Program-made: the position numbers and the translations under genes | Shown here: positions 16,355-24,582 of the stretch, in pieces | Layout: every line of letters begins with the position of its first letter | Position numbering within the stretch: the first letter of the stretch is position 1 | The notes under the pieces: generated by a model | Told to the model about the DNA's origin: nothing | Database searches by the model: none | The model's input: only the letters and a program-made list of their open reading frames with translations | DNA from: Treponema sp. | GTDB lineage: Bacteria; Spirochaetota; Spirochaetia; Treponematales; Treponemataceae | DNA length: 48,918 bases | NCBI GenBank assembly: GCA_016297805.1 | Contig: JAEDFX010000005.1 | Coordinates: forward strand, 1 to 48,918 | Direction of reading: 5' to 3'

Positions 16355-16364
16355 GGTGATGCTT

Positions 16365-18953
16365 ATGAATTACGAAAACTTTACAATCAAAACACAGGAA
16401 GCTTTGCAAGAAGCTTCATCAATTGCCAACAAAAAAGATAATTCAGAAATTGGTGCAGAACACGTACTTCAGGCTTTGCTAGAACAGCAGGATGGTTTAG
16501 TAGCTCCAATTGTAGAACGTATTGGTGTTCCTTCTTTTGAATTACTCAAAAACGTAAAAAATCTTATAGATTCAAATCCAAAAATTTCTGGAACTGCTCA
16601 GGTTTATTTTTCTTCAGAAATGCAGAAAATACTGGCAAAAGCAGAAAACGAAATGAATGCCTTGCATGATCAGTTCCTTTCAACGGAGCATTTACTTCTG
16701 GCTATGAGCGAAAGCAATGGCCGTACAGGTGATCTGCTTAGAAAATCTGGAATAAATCATAAGGCTATTATTGAATCATTAAAAACAGTTCGTGGAAATC
16801 AAACTGTAGATAGTCAGGATCCTGAAAGTAAAACCCGTTCATTAGAGAAATACTGCCGTGATTTAACAGCTCTTGCACGTCAGGATAAAATCGATCCTGT
16901 TATAGGACGTGATGAAGAAATTCGTCGTGTAATGCAGGTATTGTGCCGTCGTACAAAAAATAATCCGGTTATTATAGGTGAACCGGGAGTAGGTAAAACT
17001 GCCATTGTTGAAGGATTGGCCCGTCGTATTGCCAGTGGTGATGTTCCTGAAAGCTTAAAAAATAAAAGATTACTGGCCCTTGATTTAGGAAGTCTGGTTG
17101 CAGGTGCAAAATTCCGTGGCGAATTTGAAGAACGATTGAAGGCCCTTATTACAGAGGTGCAGAAATCAGAAGGTCAGATTATTCTTTTCATTGATGAACT
17201 TCATACATTAGTAGGTGCAGGTGCCAGCGAAGGCAGTATGGATGCATCCAATCTTCTTAAACCAGCACTAGCCCGTGGTGAACTTCGTGCTATTGGTGCT
17301 ACAACTCTTGATGAATATAGAAAATATATTGAAAAGGATGCTGCTTTGGAACGACGATTCCAGCAGGTATACTGTGCAGAACCAACTGTTGAGGATACGA
17401 TCGCAATTCTCCGAGGACTTCGTGAGAAATATGAAATTCACCATGGAGTTCGTATTGAAGATGAAGCTCTTGTAGCAGCCGCAACTCTTTCTAATCGATA
17501 TATTACTACAAGATTCCTGCCAGATAAGGCAATTGACCTGGTTGATGAAGCTGCCAGTCGTCTTAAAATGGAAATTGAAAGTCAGCCTACTGAATTGGAT
17601 CAGGTTGAAAGAAAAATGCTTCAGCTGCAGATTGAAAAACAGTCTTTAAGCAAGGAAGAGGATGAGGCCTCTAAAGAACGACTTCAGAAGCTGGAGAAAG
17701 AACTTTCTGAAATAACTGCTAAAAGAGATGCAATGAAACTTCAGTGGCAGAATGAAAAAGAAACTATTGATAAAAGCCGTGGAATAAAAGAACAGCTGGA
17801 GCAGGCTCGTTTTGATGAAGAAAAGTTTACCCGAGAGGGAAATCTTGCAAAAGCCGCTGAATACAAATACAGCATTATTCCAAATCTTCAGAAGCAGCTT
17901 GATGATGCATTGGAAGCTGAAAAGCAAAAAGAAGATTCTGGACGGGAAAGCTTGCTTCGTCAGGCTGTTACAGAAGAAGATATTGCCAGAGTTGTAAGCA
18001 GCTGGAGTGGCATTCCTGTTGCAAAAATGATGACAGGTGAAAAACAGAAGTATCTTGAACTGGAAAACGTTTTACATAAAAGAGTAGTTGGGCAAAATGA
18101 AGCGGTTCAGGTTGTCAGTGATGCAATCCGTCGTAATCGTTCTGGCCTGAATGATCCAAACAGACCTTTGGGCAGTTTTATGTTTATAGGTCCTACAGGT
18201 GTTGGTAAAACAGAACTGGCAAAAACTCTGGCAGATTTCCTGTTTAATGATGAAAAAGCCCTTACGCGTCTTGATATGAGCGAATACATGGAAAAATTCA
18301 GTGTGACTCGTCTTATTGGAGCGCCTCCAGGATATGTCGGTTATGACGAAGGCGGTCAGCTTACAGAAGCAGTTCGCCGCAGACCTTACAGTGTGATTCT
18401 TTTTGATGAAGTTGAAAAAGCTCATCCGGATGTATTTAATGTGTTGCTCCAGGTTCTTGATGACGGACGTCTTACAGATGGTCAGGGTAGAGTCGTTGAC
18501 TTCAAGAATACAATCATAATTATGACAAGTAATCTTGGAAGCGATCTGATTCTTGATGCAGCCTTGAAAAATGAACCATTAGATTCCGTAAAATCAAAAA
18601 TAAATGAACTTTTACGTCAGACATTCAGACCAGAATTTTTGAATCGTATTGATGAAACTGTAATGTTCCAGCAGCTAAGTAAGGATTGCATTGGTTCAAT
18701 TATTAAGATTCAGCTGGAAAGGGTTCAGAAACGTCTTGAGGACAGAAAGATAACTTTGGACTTTGATGAAACTGCAATCAGCTTCCTAAGTGATGTAGGT
18801 TATGAACCTGAAATGGGTGCAAGACCAATAAAAAGAGCAATTCAAACTTACGTTGAAAATCCACTGGCAAAAGAATTGCTGGCAGGAAATGTAAAGGAAG
18901 GTGATGTTGTAAAGGTAGCTGCAAAGAATGGGGGATTAAGTTTTAATAAATAA
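16365..18953 (+). CDS. clpB: Chaperone ClpB (Hsp100 disaggregase)
   Basis: An 862-residue AAA+ disaggregase that works with DnaK to rescue aggregated proteins in the cytoplasm. The Clp N-domain covers about residues 1-145. The first ATPase has Walker A GEPGVGKT (205-212) and Walker B ILFIDELHTL. A coiled-coil middle domain spans about 405-525, which marks ClpB rather than ClpA or ClpC. The second ATPase has GPTGVGKT (609-616), followed by the D2 C-domain. The ATG at 16365 has GAAGG upstream and gives the family length; an upstream TTG at 16317 would add 16 unlikely residues. The start lies beside a 10-bp inverted repeat. Confidence 0.96.
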   Translation: MNYENFTIKTQEALQEASSIANKKDNSEIGAEHVLQALLEQQDGLVAPIVERIGVPSFELLKNVKNLIDSNPKISGTAQVYFSSEMQKILAKAENEMNALHDQFLSTEHLLLAMSESNGRTGDLLRKSGINHKAIIESLKTVRGNQTVDSQDPESKTRSLEKYCRDLTALARQDKIDPVIGRDEEIRRVMQVLCRRTKNNPVIIGEPGVGKTAIVEGLARRIASGDVPESLKNKRLLALDLGSLVAGAKFRGEFEERLKALITEVQKSEGQIILFIDELHTLVGAGASEGSMDASNLLKPALARGELRAIGATTLDEYRKYIEKDAALERRFQQVYCAEPTVEDTIAILRGLREKYEIHHGVRIEDEALVAAATLSNRYITTRFLPDKAIDLVDEAASRLKMEIESQPTELDQVERKMLQLQIEKQSLSKEEDEASKERLQKLEKELSEITAKRDAMKLQWQNEKETIDKSRGIKEQLEQARFDEEKFTREGNLAKAAEYKYSIIPNLQKQLDDALEAEKQKEDSGRESLLRQAVTEEDIARVVSSWSGIPVAKMMTGEKQKYLELENVLHKRVVGQNEAVQVVSDAIRRNRSGLNDPNRPLGSFMFIGPTGVGKTELAKTLADFLFNDEKALTRLDMSEYMEKFSVTRLIGAPPGYVGYDEGGQLTEAVRRRPYSVILFDEVEKAHPDVFNVLLQVLDDGRLTDGQGRVVDFKNTIIIMTSNLGSDLILDAALKNEPLDSVKSKINELLRQTFRPEFLNRIDETVMFQQLSKDCIGSIIKIQLERVQKRLEDRKITLDFDETAISFLSDVGYEPEMGARPIKRAIQTYVENPLAKELLAGNVKEGDVVKVAAKNGGLSFNK

Positions 18954-18983
18954 TTTTTTAGTTGTAGATTTATAAGTGAATAG

Positions 18984-19036
18984 ATTGTCGGGCTAAGCCC
19001 GACAATGACTATGTCACTCCCGTCCCAGACACGGGA
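18984..19036. repeat. Pair of GC-rich palindromes between convergent genes
   Basis: ATTGTCGGGC (18984-18993) and GCCCGACAAT (18997-19006) are perfect 10-bp arms around TAA. TCCCGT (19018-19023) and ACGGGA (19031-19036) form a second stem. They separate clpB (+) from the mutarotase-like gene (-). A two-way terminator is a natural guess, but neither has a T run. The motif style (TCGGG/CCCGA and TCCCG/CGGGA) recurs at 4608 and 24490, suggesting a REP-like family. Confidence 0.55.
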
Positions 19037-19048
19037 ATCTATATCATA

Positions 19049-19963
19049 TTAGAACTTAACCCTAATATCCTGCTTACAAACAAAAGTTTCACCAGGTTTT
19101 ACTTCGTTCAAACCGATTTTGTTTTCCCAGATGTGATCAGTATTTTCTGTGTCAGGTAATCCGTGCCATGGTTCAATACAGACAAACTGTGGAGCTCCAT
19201 TTACATTCTGCCAGATCATACAGTAAGGGAATCCTTTAGATTCAATAGAAATAAGAGAGTTATTTTTCTTATTACGAAGTCCAACCCAATTAGAAGTAAA
19301 ATTGCCAAACAGGTGGCCATTACCAAAACCTTCTGCTGTTAATGGAATAATACCTTTTTCCGCTTCTCCATAAACAAAAGTTGCAGGAGTTTTTCCATCG
19401 GCTTCGGTAATGATATATCCGTCTGGATTACATTTTACTCCTGTAAGAGCTTCGTGATTTTCAAATTCAACTACATAATCAGAAATCTGTGTGCCTGGTG
19501 CATCTGTATTACGAGGTGCTGAAAAAGCTGTATGAGTTCCAATACCAAAGCGGAAAGGCTTTGTATCATTGTTATTTACAGTCATTTGCCAGTTTAATCC
19601 ATCATCAGTAACTTCGTATTCTGTTACAAGAGAAAATTTATATGGATATCGGTAAGTTGTATCTTCGCAGTCTGTAAGTTCAAAACAAACTTTTGTTGGT
19701 TCCTGCAAAATTACCTTTGTATCAAGATTGCGGGCAAAACCGTGATTTTTTGTATATTCACATTTTTTACCTTCAATCATAAAGTAGCCGCCAAGACATC
19801 GGGCTACAAATGGAAAGAGTAAAGGAGCATGGTTTCCCCAAACTGATTTGTCTCCATTCCAGATTAATTCTGTGCCATCATCTTTTTTAATAAAATGCTG
19901 AATCTCAGCACCAAAAGAATCAATTTCTGCCCTAAATTTGTTATTTTCAATAATTACAGTCAT
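19049..19963 (-). CDS. Aldose 1-epimerase (mutarotase-like) family protein
   Basis: A 304-residue protein of the galactose mutarotase / LacX-like group. It has the beta-sandwich start (FRAEIDSFGAEIQHF), a central HTAFSAPR and the late FVCIEPWHGLPD. Mutarotases interconvert alpha and beta anomers of hexoses, and this subgroup often has an unknown sugar substrate. The ATG is preceded by GAGG. A promoter fits upstream at 19984-20012. It is divergent from rlmJ and convergent with clpB. No sugar-kinase partner is adjacent. Confidence 0.85.
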   Translation of the reverse strand: MTVIIENNKFRAEIDSFGAEIQHFIKKDDGTELIWNGDKSVWGNHAPLLFPFVARCLGGYFMIEGKKCEYTKNHGFARNLDTKVILQEPTKVCFELTDCEDTTYRYPYKFSLVTEYEVTDDGLNWQMTVNNNDTKPFRFGIGTHTAFSAPRNTDAPGTQISDYVVEFENHEALTGVKCNPDGYIITEADGKTPATFVYGEAEKGIIPLTAEGFGNGHLFGNFTSNWVGLRNKKNNSLISIESKGFPYCMIWQNVNGAPQFVCIEPWHGLPDTENTDHIWENKIGLNEVKPGETFVCKQDIRVKF

Positions 19964-19983
19964 TTTTTTCTGCCTCTACTGCA

Positions 19984-20012
19984 AGTATAAAAACATTCAA
20001 AAGATTATACAA
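19984..20012 (-). promoter_or_regulatory. Putative sigma70 promoter of the mutarotase-like gene
   Basis: On the minus strand TTGTAT (20012-20007), a 17-nt spacer and TATACT (19989-19984) give a good housekeeping promoter. The expected transcription start is near 19977, leaving a 14-nt leader that still includes the Shine-Dalgarno. Confidence 0.5.
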
Positions 20013-20050
20013 TCCTACATTTTATTTATAAAATATGTTATTATTCTTTT

Positions 20051-20917
20051 ATGTTATCATATCAACACGCATTTCATGCAGGAAATCATGCCGACATTTT
20101 AAAGCATTTTGTTCTTACATTTGTACTTAATTCATTGAATAAAAAAGATAAGCCATATACTTTCTTTGATACTCACTCAGGTAGTGGTCTTTATGATCTT
20201 TATGATAATCGCATACTAAAAACTGGGGAAGCTGAAAAAGGAATACAAAAGCTTCTCTCTAAAACATCAGATTTTCCTGAAGAGATGCAGATTTATATAA
20301 ATCTTGTAAAAGAATATTCAAAAAAAAATCTCTATCCTGGAAGTCCTGAAATTGAACGTCGTTTAGTAAGAGCAGGGAATTGTTTGATTTTATCTGAACT
20401 TCATCCACAGGAAATAGAAATTCTTCGAAATAATATGAATCATCCGACCGTTGCTCCAGAAACTAAAGCAAAAATTCAGATTCATAACAGAAATGGTTGG
20501 GAAATGATAAAAGCACTTACTCCACCTCCTACAAAGAGGGGAGCTGTTCTGATTGATCCAAGTTATGAAGAAACTCAGGATTATATTGATGCGGCAAAAT
20601 ACATTACTGAAGTAAACAAGAAATGGAGTAACGGTATAATTATGCTGTGGTATCCTCTTTTGGCTCATAGAGAATCAGATATTACAGTAATGCTTGAGAC
20701 AATCCTTGAAAGTGCCAGAAAAGTAAATCCAAATGTGGAAACCTGTAACCTGCAGTTGTGTGTATATTCAAAAGATGAAAAAGATTTACCACGACTTTAT
20801 GGAAGCGGAATGCTGGTAATTAATTCTCCATGGATGCTGAAGGAAAGTGGAGAAAAAATTATAAACTTTACTAGAAATGTAATCGCACCCCAGTTTCAAC
20901 AGGGAATGCAAGTCTGA
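20051..20917 (+). CDS. rlmJ: 23S rRNA (adenine-N6) methyltransferase RlmJ
   Basis: A 288-residue SAM-dependent methyltransferase. The start MLSYQHAFHAGNHADILKH is diagnostic for RlmJ (COG2961), which modifies A2030 of E. coli 23S rRNA. Residues about 35-50 contain the SAM-site segment TFFDTHSGSGLYDL, and the catalytic motif is DPSYE beginning at D169. No Shine-Dalgarno precedes the ATG; a TATTAT at 20039-20044 lies at the distance expected for a leaderless start, but no good -35 is present. The 3' end overlaps the convergent outer-membrane-protein gene by 47 nt. Confidence 0.92.
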   Translation: MLSYQHAFHAGNHADILKHFVLTFVLNSLNKKDKPYTFFDTHSGSGLYDLYDNRILKTGEAEKGIQKLLSKTSDFPEEMQIYINLVKEYSKKNLYPGSPEIERRLVRAGNCLILSELHPQEIEILRNNMNHPTVAPETKAKIQIHNRNGWEMIKALTPPPTKRGAVLIDPSYEETQDYIDAAKYITEVNKKWSNGIIMLWYPLLAHRESDITVMLETILESARKVNPNVETCNLQLCVYSKDEKDLPRLYGSGMLVINSPWMLKESGEKIINFTRNVIAPQFQQGMQV

Positions 20918-21413
20918 ATATTCCATTTTGTAAGTCAGAAGATATTGGCATTACAAAATTTGGGTTTATATTTAGCTGAACATAATATTCAACATAGTTA
21001 TCGTAAAAAAGCCAGTTCATACCAGCAAAAAATCTTGGACCTGCCTTTAGAATAAAGTTAGAGTCTAAATCCATTAGCATTTTTACAGATACACCAGCAC
21101 CAGAATAAAGATTCCATGTATTTTTAATCTGATAATCTAGAAACCAGTAATCAAAAAATCCTGATATTCCAAAAATAAATTGTGAGTTATCCACGCCGGC
21201 ATCAAGTCCAAATCCAAATGCTGCAGGAATACGGAACAACTTTATAGTTCCTGTAAGATTACCGATTGTGTTATTCATAAAAAGACCAGATTCATTAATA
21301 TCAACTGATGGTGAAACACCTGCTTGAACACCTGCTCCTAATGAATATGAGTTCATTGTAAGAATAAACAATATAGATATACTAAGAATAAATTTCTTTA
21401 AACAAGAATTCAT
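20871..21413 (-). CDS. Putative small outer-membrane beta-barrel protein
   Basis: A 180-residue protein with an N-terminal signal peptide (about residues 1-25: two Lys, then a hydrophobic run ending near SYSLGA). The mature part alternates polar and hydrophobic residues in Gly/aromatic-rich strands, and the chain ends in Phe, the usual BAM recognition residue. This predicts a small, perhaps eight-stranded, porin-like or structural barrel. I do not recognise a specific family. It follows the ParB-N-like gene by 12 nt with CTGGAG upstream, so it is the last gene of the PBP unit. Its last 47 bases overlap rlmJ on the other strand. Confidence 0.65.
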   Translation of the reverse strand: MNSCLKKFILSISILFILTMNSYSLGAGVQAGVSPSVDINESGLFMNNTIGNLTGTIKLFRIPAAFGFGLDAGVDNSQFIFGISGFFDYWFLDYQIKNTWNLYSGAGVSVKMLMDLDSNFILKAGPRFFAGMNWLFYDNYVEYYVQLNINPNFVMPISSDLQNGIFRLAFPVETGVRLHF

Positions 21414-21425
21414 AAAATCTCCAGT

Positions 21426-21827
21426 TTATTTTTTATTTGAAAAGAAATCTGCAATCTTCTGTAATAAATGCTTGAAGAATAAGAAAATACGATAAAAGAA
21501 TCCAGGATTACGGAGTCTCTGTAGTCGTTTATATCCTTCCATAAGTTCCGTATCTGTAAATTCTTTGCGCTGATTATTTTCTTCAATCTCCATTTCCAGC
21601 TGTTCAACTTCTGTCAGATTATCAACAATATTGGCATTTATAGAAGTCCATCCAAGCTGAATAGCAGATTGTAATCTTCGTTCTCCGGCAATAAGTTCAT
21701 ATTTACTGTTTAATGTAATAGGATTCAAAAGCCCATAGGTACGAAGACTGTCCTTCAAATCCTCTAGATTTCCTAAATCTTTACGAACACGTTTTTTAAT
21801 TTTAATATCCTTTATTGGTACTAACAT
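21426..21827 (-). CDS. Small ParB/Srx N-domain protein with an amphipathic C-terminal tail
   Basis: A 133-residue protein. Residues about 1-75 form a ParB-type N-domain: IKDIKIKKRVRK, then the CTP-site box ELIAGERRLQSAIQLGW. Residues about 83-104 (ENNQRKEFTDTELMEGYKRL) match the second ParB box. The chromosome-partition helix-turn-helix and dimerisation domains are absent. Instead residues about 108-130 form an aromatic, basic segment (FFYRIFLFFKHLLQKIADFF) that could bind membrane. It has a strong CGGAGG site and lies between the class A PBP gene and an outer-membrane gene, which hints at a cell-envelope role. It is not the main ParB. Confidence 0.8.
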   Translation of the reverse strand: MLVPIKDIKIKKRVRKDLGNLEDLKDSLRTYGLLNPITLNSKYELIAGERRLQSAIQLGWTSINANIVDNLTEVEQLEMEIEENNQRKEFTDTELMEGYKRLQRLRNPGFFYRIFLFFKHLLQKIADFFSNKK

Positions 21828-21850
21828 AATAAAACCTCCGTAAAAAGTAA

Positions 21851-24406
21851 TTAATCCATTAAATAGTTATAGTCATAATCCTGATTCTGAGGTATTTCAG
21901 TCTCTTCATATTCTTCTTCAGTATATTCGTATTCTTCGGAAGGAACATAATCTGCTTCAAGGAAGTCAAGATTGAAGCTTAAAGGTGTTGTATCGAATAC
22001 AAGATTCATTCTCTGACCAGATTTATACATTTCTTTTTCAAGTCGGCTTATTGCTAAAGTAGAATTATATGATATTGAATGAATAGGACAAAGTTCAGTT
22101 GGCTGAGTTCCTGCAAGATACCACTGTGTAGTCTGATGATCTCCACATGCCTCTGTAAGAATCATACCGCTTTCAGAACATACAGTACATTCAATTACTC
22201 CTTCAAGAGGCTTATTCCAGTCTTTTAGTGGTAAATCCTCGTGAATTTTGTCAAAATATTCACCCCAGGCAAATCCTGCAAGTGTAGCACCTGTAATATT
22301 AAGACCAAGAGATTGGCCAGGCTTATCAAAACCAAACCAGAATGCAGCTGCATAATAAGGTGTGATACCACAAGTCCAGGCATCAGCCCAGTTCTGTGTT
22401 GTACCGGTTTTACCACCAGCAGGCATTGTATATCGGTTTTTATTTTCATCACGATAGTTGAAGTGCCATTTTTGAGCACCTAAAGTACCACCATTGTTTA
22501 CAGTCTGTTCAAGAAGCTTTGTCATTACAAAAGCAGTCTGTGGCGAAATAACCTGAATAGCATCACCTTTTGCAGCCTGTTCTTTGCGTATATCAAGTTC
22601 TGGATTTAAGATAACGTTGCCGTTCTTGTCTTCTACAGTTCTGATTGCCATTGGAGTAATAGCTTTACCACCATTTGCAAAAACAGCATAAGCTCTGGCC
22701 ATTTCAACAGGACGAACAGAACATACACCAAGACCTATAGGATATCCAGGTACAAAAGCTCGTGAAGGCAATTCTTCTTTAGAAATACCAAGAAGAGCTA
22801 CGGCACGAGAAATAGCTGCATCAAAACCAATTCCATCAAGAACTTTAAGAGATGGAACGTTCATAGAATGGGTAAGAGCATACCATAGAGAAACATTTCC
22901 TTCCCATTCACCCTTGAAGTTTAATGGAATATAAGGTTTTCCATCTGATGTATGGAATACAACAGGAGTATCAGAAATCTGTGTTGTTGGAGTAAATTTT
23001 CTTGAATCAATTGCAGCAGAGTAGTACAAAGGTTTAAAGGTTGAACCTGGCTGAACTTTTGCCTGAGTAGCACGAATAAACTGATTGTCAGAATCAAACT
23101 TGCTTCCACCAACCAAAGCATCAATGTAGCCGTTTTCGTGATTCAAGGAAATCATAGTTCCTTCAATTGTTGTTTTTTCATCTTCCTGTTTTGAAATTGC
23201 TGTGGCTCGATTAATAATATTAACCTTAAGTTTATCTGTGCCAGTCATCAGTGAAACAATGTCAAGAACTGGATTGACTTTATTAACGTAAGTATTATTT
23301 GCAACAAGCTCAGCTCTCTGTTCACTGACTTTAAGGGAAGGAATATTAAAAATAAGAGAAAGCATTTCTGTCATTGGAACATATGTATTAAATGCAAGAT
23401 TTGACTTTGTAGAATGTTCTTTTTTATAACGGATATTTGCAGTCTCAATCCATTTTTCCATTACAGACTGTGCAATCTGCTGGTGCTTAAGATTCAATGT
23501 TGTATTTACAGTAAAACCAGATGTATAGATATCATCAGAACCATAAATCATATTTCCAAGTTCACGACGTACATATTCACTAAACCAAGGTGCTTTATCA
23601 TCGCGCATCATATAAGCGGAGGTAGAAGTTCGGGTGTAATCAAAATTAGCCCAATAGTTTTCAAAAGATTCATCCGCTTCTGCCTGAGTAATGAAGCCTG
23701 AATCTACCATTGCTGTCAGTACTCCCTGCTGACGATCCATTGCTCTGTTAGGATGATCGAATGGATTATAGAAAGCAGGGTTAGAAAGTTGAATTACAAG
23801 AATTGCAGCTTCTGCAGGGGTAATTTCTGTAGCATCGTGCCCGAAATAATATTTTGAAGCGGCATTTACACCGTATGTACCGCCTCCAAAGTAGATTTTA
23901 TTAAGATATAATTCAAGAATTTCGTTTTTAGAATAACGCCGTTCAACCTGAATAGCCCACCAAAGTTCCTTCAGTTTACGGGTATAAGTCATATCTGTAC
24001 GGTCACAATAAAGTGTACCAGCAATCTGCTGTGTTAATGTAGAACCACCACCAAGAGAAACACCTGTCAATTTACCTACGACAGCACGCATTACAGCTTT
24101 AATACTGAAGCCGCTGTGAGAGAAGAAGATTCTGTCTTCTCGTGTAATAAGTGCATCTACAAGATGCTGTGGAAGTTTCTGATATGCTATAATTTCTCGT
24201 TTTTCATCAGAGGCGAATTCTGTAATAACTTCACCGTTTATATCCAAAAGCTTTGTAGGAAGTGCAGTGTCGAATTCCGTAATATACTCTGAGTTTTTTA
24301 TATTTATTGTTTCCGAAAGTGCCCAGCCTAAGAACAGACCTAGAAGTATTGCATTTATAAAAAGAAACGCAATAAAGACAATTCCAGATTTTTTAATCTT
24401 AATCAT
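21851..24406 (-). CDS. mrcA: Class A penicillin-binding protein (PBP1A-type)
   Basis: An 851-residue bifunctional peptidoglycan synthase. One membrane helix (about residues 8-30) anchors it. The GT51 transglycosylase shows EDRIFFSHSG, GGSTLTQQIAG, ELWWAIQVERR and LELYLNKIYFG. The transpeptidase has the nucleophile in PGSTFKP, the SMN triad member in HSMNVPS and KTGTT. The C-terminus is acidic and Tyr/Glu-rich, a likely spirochaete-specific tail. A strong TTGTCT-N17-TATAAT promoter ends 8 nt before the ATG, predicting a leader of only about two bases. The ParB-N-like and barrel genes follow with short gaps. The paralogue symbol is approximate. Confidence 0.93.
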   Translation of the reverse strand: MIKIKKSGIVFIAFLFINAILLGLFLGWALSETINIKNSEYITEFDTALPTKLLDINGEVITEFASDEKREIIAYQKLPQHLVDALITREDRIFFSHSGFSIKAVMRAVVGKLTGVSLGGGSTLTQQIAGTLYCDRTDMTYTRKLKELWWAIQVERRYSKNEILELYLNKIYFGGGTYGVNAASKYYFGHDATEITPAEAAILVIQLSNPAFYNPFDHPNRAMDRQQGVLTAMVDSGFITQAEADESFENYWANFDYTRTSTSAYMMRDDKAPWFSEYVRRELGNMIYGSDDIYTSGFTVNTTLNLKHQQIAQSVMEKWIETANIRYKKEHSTKSNLAFNTYVPMTEMLSLIFNIPSLKVSEQRAELVANNTYVNKVNPVLDIVSLMTGTDKLKVNIINRATAISKQEDEKTTIEGTMISLNHENGYIDALVGGSKFDSDNQFIRATQAKVQPGSTFKPLYYSAAIDSRKFTPTTQISDTPVVFHTSDGKPYIPLNFKGEWEGNVSLWYALTHSMNVPSLKVLDGIGFDAAISRAVALLGISKEELPSRAFVPGYPIGLGVCSVRPVEMARAYAVFANGGKAITPMAIRTVEDKNGNVILNPELDIRKEQAAKGDAIQVISPQTAFVMTKLLEQTVNNGGTLGAQKWHFNYRDENKNRYTMPAGGKTGTTQNWADAWTCGITPYYAAAFWFGFDKPGQSLGLNITGATLAGFAWGEYFDKIHEDLPLKDWNKPLEGVIECTVCSESGMILTEACGDHQTTQWYLAGTQPTELCPIHSISYNSTLAISRLEKEMYKSGQRMNLVFDTTPLSFNLDFLEADYVPSEEYEYTEEEYEETEIPQNQDYDYNYLMD

Positions 24407-24414
24407 ATCCTGGT

Positions 24415-24443
24415 ATTATAGTTAAAAACGACTATAGAGACAA
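24415..24443 (-). promoter_or_regulatory. Strong putative promoter of the PBP gene, predicting a near-leaderless mRNA
   Basis: On the minus strand TTGTCT (24443-24438), exactly 17 nt, then a perfect TATAAT (24420-24415). The start point seven bases on would be about 24408, while the ATG is 24406-24404. The only Shine-Dalgarno-like bases (AGGA) would fall at or before the transcript start. Confidence 0.6.
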
Positions 24444-24446
24444 GGC

Positions 24447-24475
24447 AAAAAAAAAGGCTCGGTCAAAGCCGAGCC
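24447..24475 (-). terminator. Intrinsic terminator after the M23/PEGA-like gene pair
   Basis: On the minus strand GGCTCGG and CCGAGCC (24475-24469 with 24462-24456) form a 7-bp GC stem with a 6-nt loop, followed by nine T (24455-24447). It is a clear rho-independent terminator for the genes at 24583-26522, just upstream of the PBP promoter. Confidence 0.85.
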
Positions 24476-24489
24476 ATGCCCATCAGGCA

Positions 24490-24549
24490 ATCGGGAACAT
24501 GGGTGGGAGGGGAAAATGTTCCCGATATATTTATTATCGACCCTGGGTC
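24490..24549. repeat. Further GC-rich palindromes upstream of the PBP terminator/promoter region
   Basis: ATCGGGAACAT (24490-24500) and ATGTTCCCGAT (24516-24526) are perfect 11-bp arms around a G-rich 15-nt loop. GACCC-T-GGGTC (24539-24549) follows. Together with the terminator they make three palindromes within 103 nt. Style and base content resemble those at 4608 and 18984. Confidence 0.5.
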
Positions 24550-24582
24550 CCGAAATCTTTAATTTAAATTTTAAATTTTTTA

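Noticed and set aside
16305..16364. CIRCE element upstream of clpB
   Set aside because: The TTAGCACTC-N9-GAGTGCTAA consensus is absent; the inverted repeat there has different sequence and spacing.
16135..16364. CRISPR array or integron attC site in the hairpin-rich gap
   Set aside because: There is no regularly spaced repeat series, and I could not fit attC core sites (RYYYAAC/GTTRRRY) to the hairpin.
20011..20024. Third partial match (AATCCTACATTTTA) to the dispersed repeat
   Set aside because: Only about 14 AT-rich bases match, with no mini-ORF or flanking similarity, and the site lies in the mutarotase/rlmJ promoter gap; chance is likely.
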